Of a DNA stretch of 64,000 nt, positions 40,327 through 48,810 are shown in pieces. The notes under the pieces were generated by a model. That model did not search any database. It saw only the letters and a list, made by a program, of their open reading frames with translations, and was not told the origin of the DNA. Source of the DNA: Bittarella massiliensis (ex Durand et al. 2017) (GTDB lineage Bacteria; Bacillota; Clostridia; Oscillospirales; Ruminococcaceae). Numbering within the stretch: the first letter of the stretch is position 1; each line of letters starts with the position of its first letter. The stretch spans positions 124,001 through 188,000 of the forward strand of contig NZ_JABFCL010000002.1 of NCBI RefSeq assembly GCF_017566145.1. The letters are read 5' to 3'. Both the position numbers and the translations under genes were made by a program.

Positions 40327-41370
40327 TCACCGCTCCCCGGCCAAAAAGCGGGCAACTGTTTGGGCCAGTCCCCGCAGGTCAAATTGGTTTTGTCTCTCGA
40401 TGAGGTCGATGTGCGCCGGGGGGATCTCTCCGGCCCCGGCAAAGGCGCCCGCCATGGCCCCGGCAATGGTGGCGATGGTGTCGGTGTCCCCGCCGATGTT
40501 CACCCCGCCGTAGACCGTCTCCATCACCCGGCCCTGGGCGGCGGCCAGCAGGCCAAAGGCGGCGGGCACTGCCTCCACCGTGGCCAGCCCGTTGCCGATG
40601 AGATCGCGAATTTCCGCCATCCCCGCCCGCCAGTCGCCGGCGTGGCGCTGGCCGATCTCCCAGGCCAGGGCGATCCGCCGCTCCACCGAGGGGCCGGCCA
40701 GCCGGTGTCCTCGCAGAGCGCCCAGCCGCATCCCCTCCCGGGCGCCGTAGAGGCCGGCATCCCGCAGCTCCTCCAGGGCCGCGCCCGGCTGCAACGCCTT
40801 GGCCACCGCCGCCGCCACCGCACAGGCCCCCGCCAGGGGGATGTCGTAGGGGTGGGTGGGCAGGCAGGCCTCCACCGCGTCGGCAATGGCCCGGTCCACG
40901 TCGCCCCCCGAGAGCAGGGCCACCGGCCCGATCTTCATGGCCGCCCCGTTGGAGGCGCGCCCGTTTTCACAGACCACCTGCACCGGGATGTCCCGCGGGG
41001 GAACCGGCTCGCCCCGCAGGGCCCGCACCGCCGCCTTGGTGGTGGGGCCCACGTTGTAGTCAAAGTACTGGGGGTACTGGGCCCACTTGAGCAGGGCCTG
41101 TTCGGCCACCGCCCGGGTCACCCGCCCCCCCGCCGCCACCGCGGCCTCCAGGGTGAAGTAGGCCAGGGAGAAGTCGTCGGTCACCATCCCCGCCTTGGCC
41201 CCGTAGGCCCAGGTGTCCAGGGGGGCGTCGCGGAAATCGGTCACGTAGCCGCCGAAATCCTCCAAAATCATCTCGGTGCTCCGCTCCTCGGTGGGGCCGC
41301 CCATGCTGTCGCCAATGGCGGCGCCGGCCAGACAGCCCAGCAGTTTGTCCTCCCATTGCATCGCTCGCAT
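40327..41370 (-). CDS. ADP-ribosylglycohydrolase family protein, copy 2
   Basis: A 347-residue DraG/ARH-fold protein. ATG 41370 lies 3 bases after GAGGAGG; the next ATG, at 41361, is better spaced and may be the true start. Metal-site motifs match copy 1: GCLAGAAIGDSMGG, VTDDFSLAYF, SNGAAMKI, LPTHPYDIPL and GVNIGGDTDTIATIAG. The same run AGPSVERRI occurs in both copies, showing recent common ancestry. Expression is probably driven by the extended -10 at 41438-41446 on the minus strand. Confidence 0.9.
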   Translation of the reverse strand: MRAMQWEDKLLGCLAGAAIGDSMGGPTEERSTEMILEDFGGYVTDFRDAPLDTWAYGAKAGMVTDDFSLAYFTLEAAVAAGGRVTRAVAEQALLKWAQYPQYFDYNVGPTTKAAVRALRGEPVPPRDIPVQVVCENGRASNGAAMKIGPVALLSGGDVDRAIADAVEACLPTHPYDIPLAGACAVAAAVAKALQPGAALEELRDAGLYGAREGMRLGALRGHRLAGPSVERRIALAWEIGQRHAGDWRAGMAEIRDLIGNGLATVEAVPAAFGLLAAAQGRVMETVYGGVNIGGDTDTIATIAGAMAGAFAGAGEIPPAHIDLIERQNQFDLRGLAQTVARFLAGER

Positions 41371-41437
41371 CGTCCTCCTCTCCGCCCCGGCCTTTCCCCC
41401 AAGGGGGCTGGCCGGAGGTGGTTGCACATACAATGGT

Positions 41438-41446
41438 AGTATACCA
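41438..41446 (-). promoter_or_regulatory. Extended -10 promoter of the glycohydrolase/kinase genes
   Basis: Minus-strand TGG-TATACT (41446-41438), about 70 bases upstream of the start codon. No good -35. Confidence 0.5.
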
Positions 41447-41578
41447 TAGGCCCCCTCCTCCGGCATAGAATCAAAATCGCCACAAATGAACGGCCCCCCG
41501 TCGGCGAAATGCCCAAAGGACAGCTCCAAAATTTGCCTCTTTGCAGGGGCGTCGGCGGTGGGCGTCTGTCGAAATTTG

Positions 41579-41587
41579 TGGTATAAT
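41579..41587 (+). promoter_or_regulatory. Extended -10 promoter of the SPFH/zinc-ribbon/TPM module
   Basis: TGG-TATAAT with the hexamer at 41582-41587. The -35 region shows no match, so a regulator or an alternative sigma factor may take part. Confidence 0.55.
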
Positions 41588-41772
41588 AGCCGCAAAGTAG
41601 CTATTGCACCAGAGGTGGCCAGGCAGATGCGCAAGCTGCGCTTGCTCCCTGCCCCATGGCCAATGTCAACCGCACGGCTGACTGCCGTGCCGGCAGCGCC
41701 TAGAAACACAACTGAAAAATCAGGCGTCCCGCCCGCGGTGGGCCGCCGGGAAAATAAGCGGAGGGAATGAAT

Positions 41773-43080
41773 ATGGGTCTTATCAAAGCGGCAACCGGCG
41801 CCATCGGCGGCGCCTTGGCAGATCAGTGGCTGGAGGCGTTTGAGGCCGGCGACATGGGTGACACCACGGTCATGGCCCCCGGCGTCAAACTCCGCCGGGG
41901 CGACCGGCGGGACAGCAACTACAAGGGCACCGCGCAGGTGGTCTCCAACGGCTCAAAGATCATCGTCAACGAAAATCAGTGCATGCTCCTGGTGGATGGC
42001 GGCAAGATCGTCAGCTACACCGCCGAGCCGGGCTACTACACCGTCGACAACTCCGCGGCCCCGTCGGTCTTCAACGGCCAGCTGGGCGACTCGGTCAAGG
42101 AGACCTGGGAGCGCTTCAAGTTCTCCGGCTCCACCCCCCTGCAGCAAAAAATCTACTTCATCAACATGCAGGAGATCAAGAACATCGCCTTTGGCACCGT
42201 CAACCCGGTCAACTACTTTGACGAGTTCTACAACGCCGAGCTCTACCTGCGGGCCCACGGCTACTTCTCCATCCGCATCACCGACCCCATCAAGTTCTAC
42301 CGCGAGGCCATCCCCCGGGACGCCCAGCACGTCAATGTGGAGGACATCCACAAGCTCTACCTGTCTGAGTTTCTCACCGCCTTCCAGGCGGCCATCAACC
42401 AGATGTCGGCCGACCACGAGCGCATCTCCTACGTCGCGTCGCAGAGCCAGAAGCTGGCCCAGTACATGTCCGGCGTCCTGGACGACGACTGGAACGACCG
42501 CCGCGGCATGGTGATCGAGTCGGTGGGGATCAACAGCATCTCCTACGACGAGGACTCCAAAAACCTCATCAACCTGCGCAACAAGGGCGCCATGCTCTCC
42601 GACGCCACCGTCCGCGAGGGCTACGTCCAGGGCTCGGTGGCCGAGGGCATCAAGGCCGCCGGCTCCAATTCGGCCGGGGCCGCCCAGGCCTTTATGGGAA
42701 TGGGCATCGGCATGCAGGCCTCCGGCGGGCCCATGGGCGCCTTTAGCGCCACCAACCAAAGCCAGATGCAGCAGCAGGCGGCCGAGAAACAGGCCGCCAA
42801 GGAAGCGGCGGCCGCCCAGGCTGCAGCCGCCGCGGCTGCCGGGGCCTGGACCTGCGAGTGCGGGCAGCAAAACACCGGCAAGTTCTGCCAGAACTGCGGC
42901 AAGCCCCAGCCCGCCCCGGCGGCGACCTGGACTTGTGAGTGCGGCCAGGAAAACGGCGGCAACTTCTGTCAAAACTGCGGTAAGCCCCGCCCGGCAGCCC
43001 CCTCCGTCTGCCCCAAATGCGGCAAAGAGGTGGAGCCCGGGGCCAACTTCTGCCCGTCCTGCGGCGAAAAACTCAAGTAG
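41773..43080 (+). CDS. SPFH-domain protein with C-terminal zinc ribbons (YdjI-like)
   Basis: A 435-residue protein. ATG 41773 is preferred over ATG 41767 because GGAGG is 8 bases away rather than 2. The first 290 residues are the YdjI-type SPFH/Band-7 domain, with IIVNENQCMLLVDGGKI and FKFSGSTPLQQKIYF. An Ala/Gln-rich linker (about 330-360) follows, then three CxxC-type zinc ribbons (CECGQQN, CECGQEN, CPKCGKE pairs with CQNCGKP or CPSCGEK). In Bacillus subtilis, YdjI acts with YdjG and YdjH to bring PspA to the membrane. The following genes match that set, but no pspA is present in the window. Confidence 0.9.
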   Translation: MGLIKAATGAIGGALADQWLEAFEAGDMGDTTVMAPGVKLRRGDRRDSNYKGTAQVVSNGSKIIVNENQCMLLVDGGKIVSYTAEPGYYTVDNSAAPSVFNGQLGDSVKETWERFKFSGSTPLQQKIYFINMQEIKNIAFGTVNPVNYFDEFYNAELYLRAHGYFSIRITDPIKFYREAIPRDAQHVNVEDIHKLYLSEFLTAFQAAINQMSADHERISYVASQSQKLAQYMSGVLDDDWNDRRGMVIESVGINSISYDEDSKNLINLRNKGAMLSDATVREGYVQGSVAEGIKAAGSNSAGAAQAFMGMGIGMQASGGPMGAFSATNQSQMQQQAAEKQAAKEAAAAQAAAAAAAGAWTCECGQQNTGKFCQNCGKPQPAPAATWTCECGQENGGNFCQNCGKPRPAAPSVCPKCGKEVEPGANFCPSCGEKLK

Positions 43081-43094
43081 TCGCCCCCTGCTTG

Positions 43095-43172
43095 TCCCCT
43101 CTGCCGCCCCGGCAGAAGGGGACGGGGGGATGTTGGGCCCCTGCGGACGCGCCTCGCTCCGCGGGGGCCCGG
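43095..43172 (+). other. Two GC-rich hairpins between the SPFH and zinc-ribbon genes
   Basis: GTCCCC-TCTGCCG pairs with CGGCAG-AAGGGGAC (43095-43125), and GGGCCCC-TGCGGA pairs with TCCGCG-GGGGCCC (43136-43172). Neither has a T-run. They may set the relative mRNA levels of the first gene and the rest. Confidence 0.45.
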
Positions 43173-43205
43173 CCCTGTGGCCACCACGCAATTTGAGAGA
43201 AAGGG

Positions 43206-44297
43206 ATGAGACACGCCATGCCAGAGACCCAGACCACCCTCACCTACGACTGCCCCCGCTGCGGCGCCGCCCTCTCGTTTAACAGCGACAGCCAGAAGTG
43301 GGACTGCGCCTTCTGCAATGGCTCCTTCACCGCCGAGGAGATGGAGGAGATCCTGCGGCAGCAGCAGGCCGCCCAGGTTGACGACCCACTGGAAAACTGC
43401 GAGGGCGCAGGGGAGGACCACGCCGAAGAGGTCACCGTCTACACCTGCCCCAGCTGCGGCGCCCAAATCCTCACCGACCAAAATACCACCGCCACCTTCT
43501 GCGTCTTCTGCCACAACCCCGCCGTCATCGCCGGCCGGTTGGAGGGGGCGTTTCGCCCGGCCTACGTGCTCCCCTTTGTCCTCAAAAAGGAACACGCCCT
43601 CCAGGCGCTGGAAAAGCTGTGCAAAAAAAAGCCGCTGCTGCCCCGGGACTTCACCTCCACCCGCCACATCGAAAAGCTCAGCGGCCTCTACGCCCCCTTC
43701 TGGCTCTTTGACTGCCAGGTGGACGCCTCCCTCTCGGCCCGGGCCGAGCGGATCACCAGCTGGAGCGACTCGAGCTACCGCTACACCAAGACAGACGTCT
43801 ACCAGATCGAGCGGGCGGGGGCGATCTCCTTCAACCACCTGCCGGCCGACGGCTCCAAGGGGCTGGACGACAGCATGATGCAGGCGCTGGAACCCTTCAA
43901 TTTCGGCCAGATCAAGCCCTTCTCCATGGCATACCTCTCCGGCTACCTGGCCGAGCGCTACGACGAGAGCGCCCGCGACCTGGCCGCCCGGGTCCACCAG
44001 CGCATCGAGAACACCAGCCGAATGCTGCTGCGGGACACGGTGGCCGGCTACACCAACGTCAGCCCGGGCAACTGCTCGGTGTTGGTGCGAAGCGAGCGGG
44101 CCGACTACGCCATGCTGCCGGTCTGGGTCCTCAACACCAAGTACAAGGGGGAGACCTACCACCTGGCCATGAACGGCCAAACCGGCAAGATGGTGGGCCG
44201 CCTGCCCATGAGCAAAGGGCGGCTGGCCGCCTGGTTTGGCGGGGTGAGCGGCATCCTCTTTGCCGTGTCGATGTTGATCGGAGGGCTGCTCAAATGA
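43206..44297 (+). CDS. Zinc-ribbon membrane protein, YdjG-like, copy 1
   Basis: A 363-residue protein. ATG 43206 abuts AAAGGG; the next in-frame ATG, at 43218, is a possible alternative. Two zinc ribbons lie at the front (CPRC and CAFC at about 14-37; CPSC and CVFC at about 80-102). A domain of about 200 residues follows, and one transmembrane helix ends the protein (about 342-361, GVSGILFAVSMLIGG). This is the plan of Bacillus YdjG, annotated elsewhere as TFIIB-type zinc ribbon. The stop overlaps the start of the TPM gene by 4 bases. Confidence 0.82.
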   Translation: MRHAMPETQTTLTYDCPRCGAALSFNSDSQKWDCAFCNGSFTAEEMEEILRQQQAAQVDDPLENCEGAGEDHAEEVTVYTCPSCGAQILTDQNTTATFCVFCHNPAVIAGRLEGAFRPAYVLPFVLKKEHALQALEKLCKKKPLLPRDFTSTRHIEKLSGLYAPFWLFDCQVDASLSARAERITSWSDSSYRYTKTDVYQIERAGAISFNHLPADGSKGLDDSMMQALEPFNFGQIKPFSMAYLSGYLAERYDESARDLAARVHQRIENTSRMLLRDTVAGYTNVSPGNCSVLVRSERADYAMLPVWVLNTKYKGETYHLAMNGQTGKMVGRLPMSKGRLAAWFGGVSGILFAVSMLIGGLLK

Positions 44298-45121
44298 AAA
44301 AACACGCAAATGGGAACCGAAACAGGGGGTGGGCCGCCCTGGCTTTGGCCGCCCTCCTGCTCTGCGCCGCCCCCCTCTGCGCCCTGGCGGGCACCGCCAC
44401 CGGCAGCCTGACCAAGGTGTTTGACCAGGCGGGTCTCTTTACCCAACAGGAGCGGGATACCCTCACCAAAAAGGCCACCGAGACCGCCACCACCTACCAC
44501 ATGGACATCGCTGTGGTCACCACCGACGACGCCGGGGGCAAGTCGGCCATGGCCTATGCCGACGACTTCTACGACTACAACGGCATCGGCTGCGGGGAGG
44601 AAAACGACGGCCTGTTGCTGCTCATCGACATGGACAACCGCAAGGTCTGGATCACCACCACCGGCGGGGCCATCGACCTCTTTACCGACGAGCACATCGA
44701 CACCCTCCTGGACGACGAGGTCATGCCCCACATGGAAAAGGGCGACTACTACGGCGCCGCCCAGGCATTCCTCGACCGCGCCTCCCGCTACATCAAGTAC
44801 GGCGGGGGAGAGGGGCCCTTCCTCGGCCATCCCCTCCTCTACACCGCCATCGCCCTGGGCGGCTCTCTCCTGGTGGGGGGGATCGTGGCGGGCTGTCTGG
44901 CGGGCAGCCACAACAAGCTGCCAAACCCCGCCCAGTTGGCCCGGGCCTACACCGGCACCAACGGGGTGCGCCTCTCCCGCCGGGAGGACAACTTCGTCAC
45001 CACCCACACCTCCCGCACCGCCATCCCCAAGAGTTCCAGCAGCGGCGGTGGGGGCGGCGGCTCCTCCACCCACTCGGGCTCCAGCGGGGTGTCCCACGGG
45101 GGCGGCGGCCGCAGCTTCTAA
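44294..45121 (+). CDS. TPM-domain membrane protein, YdjH-like, copy 1
   Basis: A 275-residue exported protein. A signal peptide (about 1-32) is followed by a TPM domain (about 40-165), with VFDQAGLFTQQERDTL, TYHMDIAVVTTDD and the acidic NDGLLLLIDMDN and TTGGAID steps. One transmembrane helix (about 187-207) is followed by a cytoplasmic tail ending in a Gly/Ser/His-rich stretch. In Bacillus, YdjH has this architecture and works with YdjG. ATG 44294 overlaps the stop of the previous gene. Confidence 0.88.
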   Translation: MKKHANGNRNRGWAALALAALLLCAAPLCALAGTATGSLTKVFDQAGLFTQQERDTLTKKATETATTYHMDIAVVTTDDAGGKSAMAYADDFYDYNGIGCGEENDGLLLLIDMDNRKVWITTTGGAIDLFTDEHIDTLLDDEVMPHMEKGDYYGAAQAFLDRASRYIKYGGGEGPFLGHPLLYTAIALGGSLLVGGIVAGCLAGSHNKLPNPAQLARAYTGTNGVRLSRREDNFVTTHTSRTAIPKSSSSGGGGGGSSTHSGSSGVSHGGGGRSF

Positions 45122-45216
45122 AGGAGCAGGCCTCTCAAAGCCGCGATCTGTAGCGGGGCACGGCCCTCCGCCGCCAGCAGATCGGGCCCCTTGAGGGAAA
45201 AGAGGGGAGAGATACC

Positions 45217-46173
45217 GTGAGAGAGTTGAAAAAGCGAAGCTGTCCCAGCTGCGGGGCGCCGTTGACCCCCATGCCGGGCGGCGGGGGATACACCTGCCCC
45301 TTTTGCGACACCGTCCTCCACTGGGAGGAGACGGAGTCCTCCGCCCAGGACTCCAAAAAACAGCCGCCCGCGACCTTTGTCCCGCCCAAGCCAGCGGTGG
45401 ACCCCCGCAGGGACTGGCTGTCCGATTTTGAGAGGGCAGATGTGGGGGTCACCGTCTTTCCCCCCACCGATCCCCTGCGGGTGAGCAAGAAGGTCCCCTG
45501 CACCCTCCCCAGGGAGGCGGCGGCCCAGGCCGTTTGCGACTACTGCAAGCGGATCAAGGGCTCCCCCCTCTGGACACACCGGCCCCAGGGCCCCCTCGCC
45601 CACCTGGAGCAAGTCTGGCTTCCGGTCTGGTGCGCCGATGCCACCGCCGCGGGGGCCATTGCCGCCGTCTCTCCCACCGGCCTTAGCGCCGAGATTCACC
45701 GGGGAGAGCTGACCCTCTTGGGCAAGCAGTTCGCCGACTTGCAGGGAATTGAAGAGCGGCTGCTCTGGCAGCGGCTCGCCCCCTTTCCCCTCGACCGGGC
45801 AAAGGAGGGGGACCCGGTCAGAGTGGAGCGCTGTCCTCCCGACCTGAAGCGGTCGGCCCTCCTCGCCGGCAGCGAGGCGAAGGACCGGCTGTACAGCGCC
45901 CTCTTCCAGAAAAACCACTGCAGAGAGGGGCAAACGGTGCAGTACAAAGCATCCCTCCTCAGCTGCAGCGCCGACTGCGTCCTCTACCCCATCTGGAAGT
46001 GCAGCCTGCCCGGCGGGGGAAAGGGCAGCGTCGTCTGGGTGGACGGGGTCAGTGGCAGAGCCGCCGGCTCGGTTCAAGCGGGCTTCTTTTCCAGCATGCT
46101 CGCCCCCACCCCCTGGGTGGCGGGACTGATCGCCGGCGGGCTGGCGGCCTTTTTGGGGGTGCTGATATGGTAA
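45217..46173 (+). CDS. Zinc-ribbon membrane protein, YdjG-like, copy 2
   Basis: A 318-residue protein from GTG 45217, 13 bases after GAGGGGAGAG. One zinc ribbon lies at the front (CPSCGAPL and CPFCDTVL, about 9-31). A domain of about 250 residues and a C-terminal transmembrane helix (about 299-317) follow. It is shorter and strongly diverged from copy 1, having lost the second ribbon. The stop overlaps the start of the next TPM-like gene, repeating the YdjG-YdjH order. Confidence 0.72.
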   Translation: MRELKKRSCPSCGAPLTPMPGGGGYTCPFCDTVLHWEETESSAQDSKKQPPATFVPPKPAVDPRRDWLSDFERADVGVTVFPPTDPLRVSKKVPCTLPREAAAQAVCDYCKRIKGSPLWTHRPQGPLAHLEQVWLPVWCADATAAGAIAAVSPTGLSAEIHRGELTLLGKQFADLQGIEERLLWQRLAPFPLDRAKEGDPVRVERCPPDLKRSALLAGSEAKDRLYSALFQKNHCREGQTVQYKASLLSCSADCVLYPIWKCSLPGGGKGSVVWVDGVSGRAAGSVQAGFFSSMLAPTPWVAGLIAGGLAAFLGVLIW

Positions 46174-46874
46174 GGACCCGCTGGAAGCGGCTGGCCGCCC
46201 TATTGGCCTGCTGCCTCATCCCCCTTGCGGGGATCGGCGCTTCGGCGCTCGGCGCCGATCCCTGGGAAAACACCAAAGGGGGCGCCCATGTGTTCGATTC
46301 AGCCCAGTGCCTGGAGGATCCCTCGGCGCTGGAGGATCGCTGCGCCGACCTGTTTGACAACTTCGAGTTCGACCTGGTAGTCATCAGCCAACATGAAAAC
46401 AGCTCCTACGCCCGCTCCGACTTGAACAGCCGCCTGGAGCGGGTGCTGCAGCAGCGTTACGGGTACAAGTCCTACAATCGCGTCGATGCCGCGGTGATGT
46501 TTATCAATGCCAGGGGAAACACCTGTGAACTGGGCGTCTGGGGCCAGCTTGATTCGTTTTCCCCCAGCGGCGAAACAGCGTCTACCTACGACGAGTTGGC
46601 CTCCGCAATGCTCGACGATCTGACGTCCCAACTGCAATTGGCGAGCGATAGGGGCCAATACCATCCCGTTTCGTGGCGTCACCGCCGCCACACCCTCCAC
46701 AGCGTCCTCTTCGGCGCAGCGGTCTTTGTCGCCACCGTCTGTCTGCTGGCCCGCCGCCGGCAGAAGGAGCAAGATGCCGAGCTTAGGCAGAGCGCCTCCT
46801 ACACGGTGCGCCCCCTGGTGGGGGGCGAGCTGCTCTACCGCTCCACTGGGCACAGCAGCAAGGGAAAAGGGTGA
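46167..46874 (+). CDS. TPM-like membrane protein, YdjH-like, copy 2
   Basis: A 235-residue exported protein whose ATG 46167 overlaps the previous stop. A signal peptide (about 1-30) is followed by a shortened TPM-like domain (VFDSAQCLEDPSAL, FDLVVISQHE, DAAVMFINARG) and one transmembrane helix (about 173-192), with a short charged tail. It is the partner of the preceding zinc-ribbon protein by position. The TPM assignment is weaker than for copy 1. A strong terminator follows. Confidence 0.68.
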   Translation: MVRTRWKRLAALLACCLIPLAGIGASALGADPWENTKGGAHVFDSAQCLEDPSALEDRCADLFDNFEFDLVVISQHENSSYARSDLNSRLERVLQQRYGYKSYNRVDAAVMFINARGNTCELGVWGQLDSFSPSGETASTYDELASAMLDDLTSQLQLASDRGQYHPVSWRHRRHTLHSVLFGAAVFVATVCLLARRRQKEQDAELRQSASYTVRPLVGGELLYRSTGHSSKGKG

Positions 46875-46918
46875 TTTTCTCACGCGCCTTTTACCACCTG
46901 TCGCGATCTGCCCTGCCG

Positions 46919-46967
46919 CCCAAAAAGCGCACCCCCTGCGAACTTTGCAGGGGGTGCGCTTTTTGGG
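46919..46967 (+). terminator. Bidirectional terminator between converging genes
   Basis: A 21-base perfect stem running CCCAAAAAGCGCACCCCCTGC on the left with its complement on the right, and a 6-base loop. A and T runs on both sides let it end transcripts from both directions. Confidence 0.93.
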
Positions 46968-46987
46968 ACAGCTGTTTGCAGAAGGAC

Positions 46988-48673
46988 CTACTGCGCTCTC
47001 CTGCGCAGTGTCAGAACCGCCGCCCCGCCCAACAGGGCCAGGGCCGCCATCCCCATGATCCCGGTGTCGCCGGTGTTGGGGGGATCCCCCCGGCCGTGAT
47101 CGGGCGCGGACGGGAAAACCTGCTCGGGAACAGAGGGCTTTTCAGAGGAGCTGCCGTCAAAGTTGACGATGACGTAGTAGCTGAGGTGCTCGGTGTAAAA
47201 GGAGAGGGTCCCGTCTTCGTTGTAGGCGCTCTCCAGCAGGGTAAAGGTGCCGTCCTCTTCCAGCCGGTAGACGCCCAGCAGGCCGTCAAACCCCTCGGGG
47301 ACAGGCAGAGTCACCACAATGGCGCCGTCCGGCTGAACGGTCTGCTCGCCGTCCAGCAGGCAGATGTTCAGCAGTTGAAACTGATCCGACACGGTGTTGA
47401 CCGAGGCCTTGACCGCATCGTAGAGTTCGCCCTCCGTCAGTTCGTCGGCAACCACAGAGCAGCCGGCGGGGATGGGACCGGTGGCGGAGACGCCGCTGTC
47501 GGGGTCGGCCACGGTGGTGATAGGGGTCTCTTTGGTCACCTCGATCTCGACGATTGTTTCGGCGGTGTAGGGATTGCTGTAACAGTGGCAATATTCGGGG
47601 ATGCTCTGGGGCAGAATGGTGGCGTACTGAACTTTTAGCTTGACGGTTCCCAGCCCGGTGAAGGCCCAGGTTTCGCTGCTCGAGAGGGTGTTGCTGTAGT
47701 CCCCATTCGAGCGGGTCACCAACTCAGCCCCCTCGAGGATTTCCACCTTGGGCGCAAAGGCGAGGGGGTGGCTGCCGGGGATGTCGTCAGAGCTGTACGC
47801 TTCCTTTTTCTTGGCATCCTCCACCTTTTCACTGGTAAGAGCAGTGTTTTTTAAAGCGGTATGCAGCTCTAAAGTGCTTCCCACCTTGATTTTTGCAGGG
47901 GCGTTGGACTCAATGACCGGCTCCTCTACCGTTACAGGATAGGGGTTGCCCAAATTGGCCCCGCTAGGGGTTTTGGCCTGGAAAACAGCTGTTCCCGGAC
48001 GCAGAGTGCGGGTAAGCGACTCAAGGATATAGGAGGTGTGCCCTCTTCCACCGCAGCCGCCCCAATCGTGGTGGTAGGAGAATATTCCGGTTTGGGCAAT
48101 ATCATCTGCATTGTATTCGTAAAACTGGTAGGCGTAGGGTGTGTTTTTGACCGAGGCGATTTCAAACAGGTGCTTGCTATTCAAGTCCGGGACCAGAGAC
48201 TGTCCCAGCTTTAGGCGGCTGGGAATGGTGTATTCCACAGTCGGCTCCCCCGTCGGCGCGGTCACATTGAGCCCGGTTTTTTCATACACCTTTTCGGTGG
48301 CAAGCCCCTTGTCGGCGACGATCCGAAAGTAGGAGTCTGCCCCCGCCGCCGCAAAGTCGATGGTGACGGTCTCCTCCAGGCGGTATCTCCCCCCGGCAGA
48401 GAGGGTTTGGTCCCGCGCGGTGAGGGTGATGTTGCCAGAACTCTCAAGGACGGGCCGCTCCGAAATTTCCTGGCTGTCCTCGATGGCAACGGTGACCGTC
48501 ACCCGGTCCCCCACCCAAAAGCCGTCGGTCGGGCCGTCTGGCTCAGGGCCGTCCAGGTCCCCCGAAGTGATCGTCACCGTCCGACTGCCCGAGGCGGCCC
48601 AGGCCGTGGGAACAGCCGCCGAAAGCACCAGCGAGACCGACAGCAGCGCTGCCAGCCATCTTCCCTTTTTCAT
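46988..48673 (-). CDS. Secreted cell-surface protein with PNTGD tail
   Basis: A 561-residue exported protein. ATG 48673 follows GGAGGAAGCGAG. A signal peptide (about 1-27, ending AWA) is followed by beta-rich sequence that looks like several immunoglobulin-like domains (about 30-500). I recognise no enzyme motif. The C-terminus is DPPNTGDTG, a hydrophobic segment (about 536-553) and RRRAQ, the same kind of anchor as in the metallophosphatase at 1228. It is likely an adhesin or structural surface protein. It is monocistronic, with its own promoter at 48719. Confidence 0.8.
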   Translation of the reverse strand: MKKGRWLAALLSVSLVLSAAVPTAWAASGSRTVTITSGDLDGPEPDGPTDGFWVGDRVTVTVAIEDSQEISERPVLESSGNITLTARDQTLSAGGRYRLEETVTIDFAAAGADSYFRIVADKGLATEKVYEKTGLNVTAPTGEPTVEYTIPSRLKLGQSLVPDLNSKHLFEIASVKNTPYAYQFYEYNADDIAQTGIFSYHHDWGGCGGRGHTSYILESLTRTLRPGTAVFQAKTPSGANLGNPYPVTVEEPVIESNAPAKIKVGSTLELHTALKNTALTSEKVEDAKKKEAYSSDDIPGSHPLAFAPKVEILEGAELVTRSNGDYSNTLSSSETWAFTGLGTVKLKVQYATILPQSIPEYCHCYSNPYTAETIVEIEVTKETPITTVADPDSGVSATGPIPAGCSVVADELTEGELYDAVKASVNTVSDQFQLLNICLLDGEQTVQPDGAIVVTLPVPEGFDGLLGVYRLEEDGTFTLLESAYNEDGTLSFYTEHLSYYVIVNFDGSSSEKPSVPEQVFPSAPDHGRGDPPNTGDTGIMGMAALALLGGAAVLTLRRRAQ

Positions 48674-48718
48674 CTCTCGCTTCCTCCAATCCTGCCGATC
48701 GACAGTTATAGTGCTTTC

Positions 48719-48747
48719 ATTATAGGCCCCTTTTTGGGAGCAAACAA
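48719..48747 (-). promoter_or_regulatory. Promoter of the surface protein gene
   Basis: Minus-strand TTGTTT (48747-48742) and TATAAT (48724-48719), spaced by 17. Confidence 0.75.
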
Positions 48748-48810
48748 TCCGTTTGGAGGAAGATTGGGTAATTCGACAAAATCCGACACTTTTTTTGTGC
48801 GCTTCTGCTG

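Larger units (their letters stand above)
41371..41772. other. 402-base divergent intergenic region
   Basis: It holds the minus-strand promoter at 41438 and the plus-strand promoter at 41579. A plus-strand leader of about 180 bases follows, with a GCACGGC-tgact-GCCGTGC hairpin at 41672-41690. No coding sequence is supported. Confidence 0.6.
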
